From Neckera pumila (taxonomy: Eukaryota; Streptophyta; Bryopsida; Hypnales; Neckeraceae), in assembly GCA_963969595.1 (NCBI GenBank), contig OZ018410.1, positions 42,885,413 to 42,949,412 on the forward strand: a DNA stretch of 64,000 nucleotides, in the 5' to 3' direction. The notes under the pieces were generated by a model. The model was given only the letters and a program-made list of their open reading frames with translations. It did not search any database and was not told the DNA's origin. Made by a program: the position numbers and the translations under genes. Of the stretch, positions 25,001-37,516 are shown piece after piece. Within the stretch, counting starts at the first letter, position 1; each line of letters opens with the position of its first letter.

Positions 25001-28000
25001 TGGAGTTCCATCAGCATCCGCAGCACCGGATGTACTGAAGACCACAAACATACACGACCTTCAGGTTTACTCAGTAATTCTCACAGTATTACTGTGCCTC
25101 GTTGTCTTTGGAGGAGTCAAAATCATCAACAAGGTTGCCCCCGCCTTTCTTGTCCCGGTGCTGTTATCGGTGTTCCTCATCTTTATCGGTATTTTAGCTG
25201 CTCCTCGGCGAAAAGATCCGCGTAAGTTCTCTTATCCCGAGCTTATTTTTCATGGAATCTATATGGCAGCCGCTGCTTTCACATCAAACTCACAAAGCGA
25301 ACGCTTCAGACTATTACGAAATAGGTTGGATGAGTGACCTGTTGGCTTGGTGAAATACAGCGGGAGTCACAGGACTAAGGTGGCACTCGTTGAAATCCAA
25401 TTGGGGCTCTGCTTATCAACGAACCAATCACGCCGGGATACCAACTCCTGATGGAGATATATATTGGAGTTTCTAGTGAGTAGTTTAAAGCATACCCAGT
25501 TCCTTGTTGACATGAGTCTCTTTTCGATGGTTGTGATAGATTCTACCGAATACCATGACATGAGTTAACTCGTAAGTGCCCCAAACTAATAGGAAGTCGA
25601 ACGCTTTGGAACTTTGGAATATACGATTGTAGTAACTTTCAAAACATATTTCTATCTTTTAAAGAAAGAATCATGTCTTCTTCTTTCTACATAAATGTTC
25701 TTACCTTTCTTAAAACTTCTTAAATGATTTATTCAACGGTATGGAAGCTGTCACTGTTGTCTTTCTGGGCACTTAGGGGGTTAATGTAGTGGCTTGGGTT
25801 AATGTAGGAGCTGTGAAAGTTTGAGGGTTGTTCGTTTTAGTAGTTTAATGACTTTTTCTTTCTTTGGATTACTTAGTGTCGTTATTGTATCTTTCTGTCA
25901 AAGTATGTTCATTTCAAACTCTTAATAGTTATTCTTCATCAGATTGTTGGAGCTCGGTACGTGTGTTAACTTCTTTCATGCTACTGATCATTCTTTGTGC
26001 TTATGCAGTTCATTATTGGGGCTTTTCTTCCCAGCTGTCACGGGTATTATGGCAGGTTCAAATCGTTCGGCATCTTTGAAAGACACACAAAAGTCGATCC
26101 CCGTGGGCACACTATCAGCCATTGGCACTACTACTGCTTTGTATTTGGTGTCTGTGTTCATGTTTGGGGCAGTGGCCACCAGAGAGCAGCTGCTAACGGA
26201 CAGGTATAGCTTTCCATGAGGTTTTGTCTTCAACTATATACGCATGCATTTGTTCAGATTTCCTATTCCCAGTTTCGAAAATATCTTCCTCGTCCATTTT
26301 CCGTATCTTATATACGATTCGCGGAATAGGATGCTTTCCTAGAGATTGTTGTAACTCGTTTGAACAAGAGAATTTTGTAGCATTTTGTAGCAAGAAAATT
26401 TCTAGAGTAGATGTAGAATGTATATTGCCTAAGAATGACCTAGTAGTTTGTAATTTGTGAACAGACTGTTAACAGCGACGGTGGCATGGCCAGTAGCTTG
26501 GGTGGTGCAAGTAGGAGTGATCTTGTCGACGCTTGGTGCTGCCCTGCAGAGTCTAACAGGGGCTCCTAGGCTTTTGGCGGCCATTGCCAATGACGACATT
26601 CTTCCGGTACTGAAATACTTCAAGGCTCCAGATGGTGTAGAGCCCCACTTAGCAACGCTGGCTACCATGTTCATCTGCTCAAGCTGTGTGGTGATTGGAA
26701 ATCTTGACCTTATCACGCCAGTGATAACCATGTTCTTCCTCATGTGCTATGGAGGTGTCAATTTGTCTTGTCTTTTGCTTGAGCTTCTGGACGCTCCCAG
26801 CTGGCGTCCTCGCTGGAAGTATCATCACTGGAGCTTTTCTCTCGTGGGTGCAGTACTTTGCATCGGTGAGTAACTATCGGGTCTCCACACCTTTTGCTTC
26901 TTCTCCTTTCTGTGCTATTTTATCTTGGTCTGCCTCTTAAGATGGTATCAAATGACCAATTGATTTATTGTGAAAACATAATTCAGACGGTTCCAAATTT
27001 TATATCACCAGAATCATCGAGGATCCTGGCATGTGTTGGTTAAAAACTTAATTAAATTGAGCAAAAGAAAGTCCACATATGACCCCTCTTAAAAGTACTA
27101 AAAGCATTGGTTCAGTTAGGACCTCTTGGTCCTTTGGGGTTAATATGACTCAATTGACCTTTTAGCACTCACTAATCAGCTTTGAATATAGTTCTGCTTT
27201 TAGAGGTTATTACTATTTTAACATATTTTATCTTTTTCAAATTAGTTGTTAGTCTTTAACGTTTTTTTGAAGTGCAGTGTGGTCTTTGTAAGAGCCATGA
27301 CAAGGTTGTGTCGAACTGTACTGTGGGTGCAGTCATCATGTTCGTAATTTCATGGTTATTTACCGTGGTCTCATTGGCATTGGCGAGTTTGCTTTATTGG
27401 TATGTTAGCATCAAAGGCAAAGGTGGTGACTGGGGGGATGGATTTAAGAGCGCCTACTTCCAACTCGCCTTGCGAAGTCTTCGCTCTCTTGGAGGTTCTT
27501 ACACTAAACAGATGTGCTTTTTTGGAATTACGCATTGATTCATCCAAGTATACTTGCTATAGATGAGTATGTAGCCATTTTATTTGCGTTGTAGAACCAG
27601 AACTAACACATATTTCTTTTCTTCCTGCAGCAACCCAAGTACATCCTAAAAATTGGTATCCCATTCCTCTAATTTTCTGCAAGCCATGGGGCATCCTGCC
27701 CAATGATGCGCCTTGCCATCCAAAGCTGGCGGATTTTGCAAATTGCATGAAAAAGAAAGGTCGTGGAATGTCCATATTCATCTCTATCTTAGAAGGAGAT
27801 TACAAGACCAGAAATGAAGATGCTCGTCAGGTAACTCGTACAGGACCTAGGATTCATGGTTATAATGCGACCAATTTAATGATCACACTGTGCATTATAT
27901 TTTACAGACGGGACCAAATTTTGAATCACTAGATCAGTGACGAACATTCCATGCATTGGTCGTATAATAATTAGAGTTGAACAATAGGAAGTCCTCATAT

Positions 28001-29594
28001 GATCTACTCAAACTGCGAAAAAATATGTATTAGTCTCAATTTGGGTTTCTTGGTCCTGTAGGAGTGCAGGAATATGCAAGAAATTCTTTTTGCAGTTATT
28101 ATGTGATGCAACGTCTTCTGAGACTTTTTGCTGCTTAGTAACACAGCTTTGGTTTTCAGGCTGTCAGGTTGTTGGGCACGTACATTCAAGAGAAGAAATG
28201 TGAAGGAGTAGCAGAAGTCATTGTGGCAAGAAGACTTCTGGACGGATTTCGGGGTGTTATTCAGACCATGGGGTTAGCGAATTTGAAACCTAACATTGTG
28301 TGCATGCGGTATCCTGAAATCTGGAGGGATGAATCCCACAGCGAAGTACCGAATAATTTCTACCGTTTTATCAACGACTGCTCCACCGCAAATAAAGCAG
28401 TGGTCTTAGTGAAGGGCCTGGATGAGTGGCCTGGTGAATATGACAAGCAATATGGTACAATTGACTTGTACTGGATTGTTCGTGATGGCGGCCTCATGTT
28501 ACTTTTGTCTCAGTTGCTTCGGGCGAAAGAGTGCTTCGATAATTGCAAAATCCAGGTAGCTACCCTGAAAAATTGGTACAGAATTTACCCATAGTGGCTA
28601 AATGACCCAAAGTGATCGTTTCCATATAGGAGTTGAGATTAAACATTCTGGAAGATTCAAAGAAAGCAACAAGGTGTACCAATAAGAACAAGAAATCGTG
28701 CCTACTGTTTCTTAACGACAGTGTTCTGTTTTGAAAGTTTCTAAGTTTTCGCTTCGGCCTTTAAGCGTGAGAATGCTGACTAGCTTCCTTTGTCATCACA
28801 GGTGTTTTGCATTTCCGAGGAAGAAACAGAGGCGGAAGAACTGAAAGCAGATGTGAAAAAGTTTTTGTATGATTTGCGGATGCGAGCAGAAGTGATTGTT
28901 GTCACCATGAAGTCATGGGAGGATCACCATCAGGACAATAGTATAGTAGCCCGTGAGGGTGCCATGGACGCTTTTTCCAAAGCTCGTAAGCGAATCTCGG
29001 TTCGTGTGGAGGAAATGAAGCAAGGAGTTGATGGTAGGACTAAGTTTGAGACTGATTTCAGTTCTTTCAACGAAAATCAGGTGAGCAATTCGTTGATTTT
29101 TTCTACATTATTTGTCTTGAAGTTGGACACATTAATCTTCTGAGGAAGCAGAAAACCTCCTAGACATGCAATATTCATCAGGAATGGGCTATTTAATTCT
29201 CCTTTTGGCTTTGATGGCTAGTGCTCGTTTCGGTGCTACTTTTAAGGGAAACCTTACTGGTGAATAATATTATGGATAGGTTTGATTATTGCAAACTAGT
29301 CACAAGAAGGTCCAGTTTCATGAGGTGGTGCTGGAAATCGTCACATTCATTACTTATATGCCCATTTGGTGCCCGTTTCAGGTGAACAAATTTTTGTATA
29401 CGACATTAAAACTGAATTCTATCATTCTACGTTACTCAAGAGTGGCAGCGGTAGTTTTAGTTAGCCTGCCTCCACCACCCCCTCGGCACCCTGCTTTCTG
29501 CTACATGGAGTACATCGACTTACTAGTGGCGAACGTCCCCAGGCTACTAATGGTGCGGGGTTATAGACGAGATGTCATCACCATCTTTACGTAG
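22055..29594 (+). CDS. CCC1: Cation-chloride cotransporter (SLC12/CCC1 type)
   Basis: Plant-type electroneutral Na-K-Cl/K-Cl cotransporter, a 12-TM membrane protein. Exons: 22055-22179, 22383-22520, 23160-23274, 23471-23562, 23999-24113, 24428-24528, 24705-24766, 24973-25221, 25361-25475, 26009-26203, 26465-26865, 27333-27494, 27631-27830, 28160-28555, 28802-29080, 29382-29594. All phases join, giving about 985 aa, close to Arabidopsis CCC1. Family hallmarks: [20 protein letters not shown] (TM1), [95 protein letters not shown], then the SLC12 C-terminal domain ending [12 protein letters not shown]. The N-terminus carries a Q6P4 tract (exon 3) not expected in family members. The exon 1/2 boundary is the weakest call (alternative GTGAGG donor at 22175 and acceptor at 22347); the rest is well supported. 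Confidence 0.95.
25565..25784. mobile_element. Short TTAA-bounded element in transporter intron 9
   Basis: The left end TTAACTCGTAAGTGCCCC and right end GGGCACTTAGGGGGTTAA form an inverted pair with TTAA at both outer edges. It lies wholly inside the intron between exons ending 25475 and starting 26009. 220 bp, non-coding. The terminus resembles that of the element at 47507-48310. Confidence 0.6.
26945..27143. repeat. Intronic repeat copy 1 in transporter gene
   Basis: It lies in the intron after exon 11. Text such as GACGGTTCCAAATTTTATAT, AGTCCACATATGACC and CTCTTGGTCCTTTGGGGTTAA pairs with the sequence at 27860-28075 two introns downstream. The GGTCCTTTGGGGTTAA end resembles the TTAA-family terminus. 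Confidence 0.5.
27860..28075. repeat. Intronic repeat copy 2 in transporter gene
   Basis: A diverged copy of 26945-27143 in the intron after exon 13 (GACGGGACCAAATTTTGAAT, AGTCCTCATATGATC, TTCTTGGTCCTGTAGG), same orientation. Confidence 0.5.
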
Positions 29595-30184
29595 GAGGGA
29601 TTATTCCTGCATCTTTAGGTTCTTCTGTACACAACCATGACATTAGGCTAATCCAGATTGGGTGTCTGCTTTAGTTAATGATAAAGAGTTAATAGACTGT
29701 CCTGCTCCTTCACGAGGTTCCTGCTTTGCTGCTAAACAGGTCTTTGTGCTTTATCAAGGGAGCTGCTCAGGTGAAAATTAGTTATGAAATCAGTGCTCCT
29801 CTGATGGTGTCACAAACTAAAACTGTAGGAAATTATGGGTTGATTCTTTTCCGCCACGGAAACAAAAGACTTTACAATGAGCAATCGGAATGTATCACAT
29901 TCTTCACCTTCATTTCTTCATTTTCCTCGATTGTTTCAACTTGGAGTCCGAGATCAATCCTCGTGCTTTGACTTTTGGACCCCAGATTGGTTCAAAGCTT
30001 CAGAGAGTTTGAAATATAGGACTTTAAGAAACATATAAACAGTGGCGGTTTATAAAACGTGGTGTTAGTTTTGAGATGTTCAGAATGCTGTTTGTACAAA
30101 GCTTTTGAATACTTAGCTGTGGATAGTGTCAAGCACGTATTCCTCAGACTAAGAATCTCATGAATGGATCAACGCTGCCCCAAC

Positions 30185-30190
30185 AATAAA
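30185..30190 (+). promoter_or_regulatory. Possible poly(A) signal of transporter gene
   Basis: An AATAAA about 590 bp after the transporter stop codon. Plausible but unproven; plant genes often use weaker signals. Confidence 0.3.
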
Positions 30191-30851
30191 GTTTAAATCC
30201 AGCAGAGAGTTCCGTGGAGTCAAAGCTATGCCTCTTTTCAACGATTCTTTTTAAAAGTGGCTCTAAAACTTTGTAGGTTGCTACGCCTGGTTAAGACCAC
30301 ATGCAAAAGCAATCCCTTTCTCATCTTGCTTATAATGTACATTTCGGGAACTTCTATGATATATACTTCAAAGTTCTCTATGTTTTCATATGGTGTCTAA
30401 AAAATAAATGTTAGAACTTGTTTTAAGATGTCTTTCAATTTAAAACAAGACCCAATAAACTAAATATGGAGAAACATTTAGAAGTACCTTTGGAATGTAA
30501 GAGATATGAAGGTGGTTTAGAACCTTTTCTATACTTGTCAAGCTCATTATTACATTCATACATTCATATCAATTTATGCAACCTCTTGTAATAGAATGTG
30601 TGAATTTAGTAAAGATTAGAAGATTCAATATTAGAGAATGTGATGTCAAAGGTCACATACACTAGTGGAAATATACCATGGATAATTGGAAATATAATAT
30701 TCCTAAGGGATTCTTTTTGTCCCTTCACTCCCTTATTTTTAAAAGAATACACTTTCTTTTATATTTGTAAACTACTTGAATTCAAGAATTAGTGATGATT
30801 GATTAGTTGAGAAGTTTGCAGAAGGTAGGCATGTAGGTCTTATATGCTTGC
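30191..30851. other. Intergenic, nothing seen
   Basis: No supported feature between the transporter 3' region and the TTAA-bounded element. Confidence 0.4.
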
Positions 30852-31784
30852 TTAACCCCTAAAGGACCACTGTCCGTTTGGAGGAAAAATGGAATTTTGA
30901 GCAGGTACTTACGGGTTGAATTTTTGTCATGATTTTTTGAAACTTTTTTTGGAGATAGAAAAACTGATAAGCTTTGTGGGAATATTATTTTTTTTTCAAT
31001 CGGTGCCTGGGAACAAAAGTGATGCCCAAATGAGCTCAAAATAGGGGAGAAGGGGCAGCAAAAAGATTTTGCAAAGAAATTAATTTTTTTCTTAAAACTT
31101 TTTTTCCTTATAGATTATATTTTTGTCTATTTATAAAGCTTTGATTCATTTCATTTGGATTTTTTTATGAGAAAGTTATGGACAATCTTGTTTTTTGGGC
31201 AATTAGAGCATCTTCTTGAAAAAAATAGCTTGTAGGATTCATTTTGGAATGCAATTTTTGCAATTTTTCAAAAAAAAAAGTTCCACATGGTTTAGTTTTT
31301 CTGCAAAAAAAATCTCACCATTGGAATTAGTGCATTTTAATTCCATCTAAAAGATATTAATATTTTAGATTTTCCTTCTATTATGTACCTACTTCTACTT
31401 TACAATATTTTTAAAAATAAAAATTAGTTTTTTTTTAATTTCTTTCTATTCCCTAGACTCTCAACCCAATTCTCCACTAGAAAAATTTAAAGCTCAAAAC
31501 TCTGTAGTGCAAAAAGTTTGAGTTAAAAATGTTCAAAGTCATAAAATCTAGTCCTGCAATGTGTTGAAAAACTTGTTTTTTTCACTTCAAACACAGATAT
31601 CTTGCAATCTGTGTGGTCAAAAATTCTGAAATTTTTTCCACACATTCTTGTACTAGTAAGGTATAAGATCCTATGGTTAGATGTGCGAAAAAAACATTTT
31701 TCAAATTTTTTTACTCTTTGCTCTAAAAATGATAATTTTAAGAGTTTTTGGGCAAAAAAAAGGCCTTGGTCCTTTAGGGGTTAA
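30852..31784 (+). mobile_element. TTAA-bounded element, best intact subfamily A copy
   Basis: It starts TTAACCCCTAAAGGACCACT and ends TTGGTCCTTTAGGGGTTAA. 933 bp with no long open frame. Characteristic internal words are GGGAATATTATTTTT, GATTCATTTCATTTGGAT and ATATCTTGCAATCTGTG. It serves as a reference copy for the other subfamily A members. The flanks ATATGCTTGC and CAAGCAATAT are inverted relative to each other. Confidence 0.8.
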
Positions 31785-34340
31785 CAAGCAATATCCGGGA
31801 AGATCCAACTACTAGCATAAGACCAACTAGATAAAATATCCAAATTTGTGAAATGATCAATTCAAACTTGAGACTTTTGAATAAAAACTAATCACTTTTG
31901 AGAGAAAATAATCACTCTTGTTTTTATTCACATTTAAGGAAAAAATTAGATGGTTGAAATAAATCAATGGATGACCATTGATTATAAATAATATAGGAAA
32001 AATTCCAAATTTTCTTGAATAATTTCAAGTCACTTAGATAAAGGGATTCCTTTCACATTGTTCAAAAATACTTGTTTGTGTACTTAATATGTTCAATTAA
32101 AGCCAACTCTAGATGGATGATTTATATGACAAAAAATGCCTCATTTTTGGAGATGATTTTGCCACTATAAGTTTACCATCTTCTAAATATAAAAGACTCG
32201 TACAAATGGATATGGTCTAAAATAAAACATTTGTATTAGTTTCAACTTAGATTGTGTTAGGTTAGGTAATAAGCTAAGAATGATGTAGCTTCTTGTCAAC
32301 CCTAGTAGTAGTGAAAGTTTTGAAGTTCAATTCAAGCAGAACATATTGAAAGTATTGTCAATTTTTTCTTATTTGCAACTAGTTCCAATGCAACCTATTC
32401 CGATATAGTGAACTTCGATGAGATCTTATGCATTCAACTTCGAAGGTTTTCTATAAGTCAATTAGAGGATTTGATGTTAGTCAACTTTAATCAATTGTTG
32501 TTAGTGCACTTCAATAAGCTATTGTCATGAAACTACATTACAAAAACTTTCAGCCTTCTACAGGGCTGCTAGAATGCATAAAAATGTGCATTTAGGGAGA
32601 ATATCAGTCCAAAAAGACTGTTAGGCAATCTGTAAATGAATAGTCAGTCAAGGTGCCTCGTCGGATTTTTGATAAAGAAATTATTTTTTATTATTTAAAT
32701 ATATATATATATATATTTATTTTCACTGTAATTGCATATTTGCCAAAATTATAATGCCCTTACAGGGTCCAAATATTCTGTAATGGCTATTAGAACTTGG
32801 AATTCAGCTGCGATCAACTCTTGTGATTCAATCGCAATCCAATCGGATAATTCAACTCTGATCAACAGTTTGATGATCTAAATTCAACTATGGATACCAT
32901 CAAGCTGTCTCAGTGTTTCATTTTCGTGAACCATTGAAAGATCAAATTTAACTTGGGACAAGCAATATTTGGAAATTAGGGATTTATTTTGAGATAAAGG
33001 AAATACTATTTTCTCATAGTTTCAGTACACCTCTATGCCAAAGTTTCTTTCTAATTAGATGTTTGAATTTTAGACCATGCTATAATACTCTTGAGCAATT
33101 ATGGGTTTATACAAATTCTATTGTAATAATAGTGTTTAAGATACTCGATATTCTATGCGCTAAGGTGATTGAGACTATTAGTCTAAGTTAGATTGGATGG
33201 CTTTAAAAAGATGATTTTCCAACAAAACAATAGTAAAAGTGTATTTTACAGTATTTAGAAATGTGCAGTCAAAGAAGCTTTGTTTGTAGTCATTGTAGCA
33301 AATAGGATTTTTATTATTTTTAGTCTCCTTGTAGATTTATATATATGTTCAATCCAAAATATACTCAACAAAATCATTAGAGAAAAATTGAACCCTCAAA
33401 ATGCCCTTCAAGAGTTAGCGTGCAAAGCTATTTTTTGAAGGCTCAAGATGCTAGCCTCAATATACAAAGATGTACATAATTGTGCCGCTTTCTTGTACGA
33501 ATTTCATCAAGTACCTATGAACTTATCAAAACAAAGAATTCACTTATAGTATTAAGGACTCAAATGACAAGAAGTACCTAATGTCTCATTGTTCAATAAG
33601 AAGCATTTCATTAAGCAAATATCATAAGCCATTGGTACATAATTGCACCAATTTTGTCCTTTTTATATAAAGTATTCCCTCAATGTACCAAGGATTTGAA
33701 TGACAAAAAATGCCTAATGTTCCAATGTCCAATAGAAGGCATGCAATTGTGTAAAATCATAATGGGTGGAAATAGGGGGGAAATATCCTTCCTTCCTTAA
33801 CAAGTACCCATTTAAATCCAATCAAGGTCTCTAATCAAGGCTACTCTAGAGGGAACTTCAACAATACTTTGAGGGCCTGAATTTCTTTAATAGATTATTC
33901 CAATTCATATTTTTTTTTATTTTTGCCAAATTTTCATCCTTTTTGAGTGTTTTTTGAATTAAAAGTGCTTGCAAAAACACTTATATTATTTTGTGTCACA
34001 TACTACGCACTTGACTTGTTTAGACTTTCTCTTACAGCTTTTGCGGTATAGATTGAGTAGGCCAAGAATTCATTGTAGAGATGAATGTTACCTTCTTTAT
34101 CATAGGCTCTAGATTTTAAAAAAACTAAAAAGGGCTATAAAATTTATTTTTTTAATTTGTCACTATAATATGAGTTGACTTTTGTATCTTTTGAGCACAT
34201 TGTGTCAAAAGATGATCTACCAATTAATTAATTCACTTCTAAAATGAATTAATTAATTAATTGAAATTGTGAAATACATTCTATACCCTCCGTTTTTTTA
34301 TTTTTTTGGAAGCTTGCAATTGATATGGAATAACAACACC
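31785..34340. other. AT-rich gene-poor stretch
   Basis: No supported gene. It holds a short (AT)n microsatellite at about 32698-32716 and otherwise unstructured AT-rich DNA. Confidence 0.45.
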
Positions 34341-34404
34341 ATATCCTATGTCAATACCCACATATGTACATCATATTTATACTAATATACAATATTATCT
34401 ATAT

Positions 34405-34490
34405 CTATATGTACCTGTATACAATGTTCCATATATCTATATGTACCTGTATACAATGTTCCATATATCTATATGTATTCCATATATTTG
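34405..34490. repeat. 32-bp minisatellite
   Basis: A unit of about 32 bp containing CTATATGTACCTGTATACAA followed by TGTTCCATATAT is repeated about 2.5 times with almost no divergence. Confidence 0.8.
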
Positions 34491-34959
34491 TATATATTTA
34501 TATATCATATTCTATAAGTATTATATTCAATGTATTGTATTCATATCGTAAACCCTAATCTCGATGGCCAAGATCACCAAGGACAATGCAATCAACAATT
34601 AATTATTTTTCATGCTAATGCAAATCAACAACATTGGAAGGGCGGGACATCTTTTTCTCATCTGGATCAACGACTGTGTTTTTTTCCATCCAATAGGGAT
34701 TCCAATGGTCTCTTGGGCAAGATTGTTTCATTGTCTTGTGACATTAGAGTTAATCGTAAAGTGTGCGCAATGCAAGACCAGGAGCTAAAGTCCAAGAAAA
34801 ATACAAGACCAAACTCTCTAGAGCACCGAAACTCAGATCTGATGGAATTTGGTGTTGTGTTTCTTTTATACTATTCTTAGTTAAACCTTCCTCTTACCCC
34901 CTGCTAAAACATAGGACAAATTCTATGATTAACTCTATTGTGTTACTCTTCCAATTTTT

Positions 34960-35202
34960 GTGATTTTGGAGACTTTTGCATGCCCCAATATCTCCGCACT
35001 GTCCGCAGCAGTGCTGCAAGAATCCGTTGACAGAGTCTTCCTCTCAGTCCTCTGCATTCCAAGGACACGCTTCCTCAACCGATCAACGACGGAGGCGAAT
35101 AGTAGTTCTGCCACACAGAAACAGAAAAATGCATCAACAAGCAACGCTTGTTTCAATCTCCTTGGGGACACTACTACAATACCGAAATGGACAGAATGGT
35201 AG
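34960..35202 (+). other. Unidentified open frame, doubtful
   Basis: An 80-codon open frame with less AT-rich composition than its surroundings (stretches NISALSAAVLQESVDRVFL and SSSATQKQKNASTS). The same DNA is open on the other strand and in a second + frame. No family resemblance and no splice partners found. It may be an exon or gene fragment, or chance. Confidence 0.15.
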
Positions 35203-35317
35203 ATTATATCCACAGCATTAGTTTTTGGATCAGCCTTGCCAGAACTCCCTAAACCCTACACTTGAATTTAACAACAACAATAAAAAGGAGGATTAATTAA
35301 TTTTTCAATAGGAATTG

Positions 35318-36155
35318 TCACACCTTCTTCTGACAATAGGGGTAGTCACAGCTTCTTTTCTCCCCGTCCATTCTTTGAAGAATGGACACGTGGCGGGTTA
35401 TCATTGGTGGGTCGGTGGTTGTGCGTATTGATTTTGCGAAGCCCTTGCGTGTGAATGTTTTTATCTTGCGCTCTTTGTTTTCACCCGTTGCTCCTTGTTT
35501 TCATCGTCGCTGCCAATTTCACTGTAGTCATTGTTGGAGCTTGCTTTGACAAGAGCTACATTGTTGGCTTGCGATGATTGGATCCGCAACCTCTAGCCAT
35601 ATGATTGGGTTCACATTCTGTGCACATTTACTTGTCAGGTAAGTAGGTTCACCAGTTTTCGTTACTCCATGATGGCCACCCAAAAAAGGGCGTGTCCACC
35701 TTCTTTACCCACCGTCACTCCCCATTGGCTCCTGTATTCACTGAATCTCTTTCAATCTTCTGCGAAATCTCAAAGGGGAAGAAGGTGTGACTACCCCTAA
35801 TGAAACTTCTATGAAGAATGAGAAGGTATGCACTGAAAAGAAGAGCCAATAGGAGCCCTTTGATCTCCATGAAGAAGGTGTGAACACCCTTTCTTGTAGA
35901 GAATGGAGAATGGAGCAACAACCTTAGTGAAATTGGTAGGTAGAACAAACGCGAGAAGCAAAGCGTTGACATCTTTATGTGTGAAAACTTCTTCACGTCC
36001 ATTCTTCACCTTTAGAGGAGAAGAAAAACAAAATATCTCAATCTTGAGAGAAATGTCCCTTTTGCGATTGTCCCTTTTGCAATTCCTAGAGAGAGTGACA
36101 CGTTCTCATTTGCTGATGATTGAGAATATGGAGAAGAAGGTGTGATAGTTACACC
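35318..36155. repeat. Cluster of GTCACACCTTCTTC-type termini
   Basis: Motifs GTCACACCTTCTTC or their inverse occur near 35325, 35345, 35775, 35875 and 36130. The block at about 35790-35890 is an inverted copy of the MITE at 51413-51522. The outermost motifs at about 35325 and 36130 are inverted relative to each other, so the block could be one larger element with nested copies. It also holds a perfect palindrome with 10-bp arms, GTCCATTCTT/AAGAATGGAC, near 35367-35388, and a G-box-like ACACGTGGC next to it. Confidence 0.5.
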
Positions 36156-36160
36156 GAATG

Positions 36161-37285
36161 TTAAAATTTGAATTTTTAGCAAGTTAGTAACATCTTCACT
36201 CCTTGGCCACACGAGCTAATGTCGAACAATGTCGAACTATTATTCAAAGTCCTACCTTTGGATGCACATGAAATGCTTCCTCATTCTGTTCTTCATCCTC
36301 AACCAATCTTTTAAGACTTGGCCTTCATCTTGACTTTCTAGATGCGTGGCTGCGTGAGGGGTGCTTTTTTGGTTTGGCTCGACAACCAAGTACTACCCCA
36401 ACCCGGTGACGCAGCTGAACTCAAGCCAGGTTCTTTATTGAATTTTGGGTGGTCAAATGAAATGAAATCATTATAAGGACAACACAGGTGAGGATCTGAA
36501 GTTCTGAATGCACTTGCAAGTCGGTTGCAAATGGCTGCAACTTAACTCAAGCTACAGGATGGAAGTAAGTACGTGCAGACATTTGTTGTACGGATTCCAA
36601 ATCGAGCTGTCAGCTCAGATATATCGTATATATATCTATGTTGCTGGGCAGTCAGCTGTAAAACCGAGTAAAAATGAATGCAGCCCAGCCCACACATGAG
36701 TACTGTTACAGTGTTACCGCAGACCATTTAACTGGCTCATGTCACTGTCAATGCATTGGCTTCAGTCAGTCATGTGCATTGACAGCATCACTTGAGGTAG
36801 CAAATTAGGTGGACGAATTAGTCTAAGTTACGCTTAAGTTTAGTACGACCCGTCTCACAATCCGTCTCTCATGCCAGTCTTTGAACTTATCTGAAGCTCG
36901 CAAGCTGCGTTCTGTTCCTGTTGCAATTGAATGCTTGATCAGTCCGTCCTCGATCTCACGTTGTTTGCAGTGACTAGCTGCATTGGACCTGCCATGATGG
37001 ACTCTAGGCAATACCTAACTTAGTCCAGTCGAATGCTTCCAATTTGCACAATACGTCCAAGGCGAATCTAGAATCCTTACATTGACGCAATTGCATCCTA
37101 GCTGTTTGCTTCAGGAGCTCAGTTCGGCGTCGACTGTGTCATCGCTTCGATCGGGATCCCGTTGCAGGGCTTTGCGGATTGCTTGCAGGCGGACGATAAT
37201 ATGAAACTCCAGGGAGTAGCAAGTATAGTATAATGTTTGCAATTTTCCCGCTGTAAACAAGTGAAACGTGGCGTAGATCGTTCCA
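36161..37285. other. Intergenic, upstream of the channel gene
   Basis: No supported gene. The final several hundred bases are probably promoter and leader of the bestrophin-like gene; a TATATATA run occurs near 36625-36640 but is too distant to assign. Confidence 0.35.
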
Positions 37286-37289
37286 CTAT

Positions 37290-37470
37290 AGCAAGCAGGT
37301 TGTGCAAGAAGATTGCAGGCTGTGCAGAAAAGAGAGTGCAGGCTGTGCAAGGAGAGTGCAAGTTGTGCACGGAGAGTGCTGGTTTTGCTGGGAGATATAT
37401 TGTCGATATTGTGAGGAGATCGATTGCAGGTTGTGTACGAAGATTGTCGGTATTGTGAGGAGGTTGTAGG
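37290..37470. repeat. Degenerate minisatellite before channel gene
   Basis: Repeated units of about 20-24 bp built on GGAGAGTGCAGGCTGTGCAA, then related GATTGTCGGTATTGTGAGGA units. It directly precedes the chosen start codon at 37517, so it probably lies in the promoter or 5' leader. Confidence 0.7.
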
Positions 37471-37516
37471 AGTGAGATCGAGATTTTGTTTCAAGGTGCA
37501 AACCTTGCACCGAAAG

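Noticed and set aside
34555..34610. ATGGCC after an AAACCCTAA leader, a possible start codon
   Set aside because: The frame stops after 12 codons and no convincing donor site is present.
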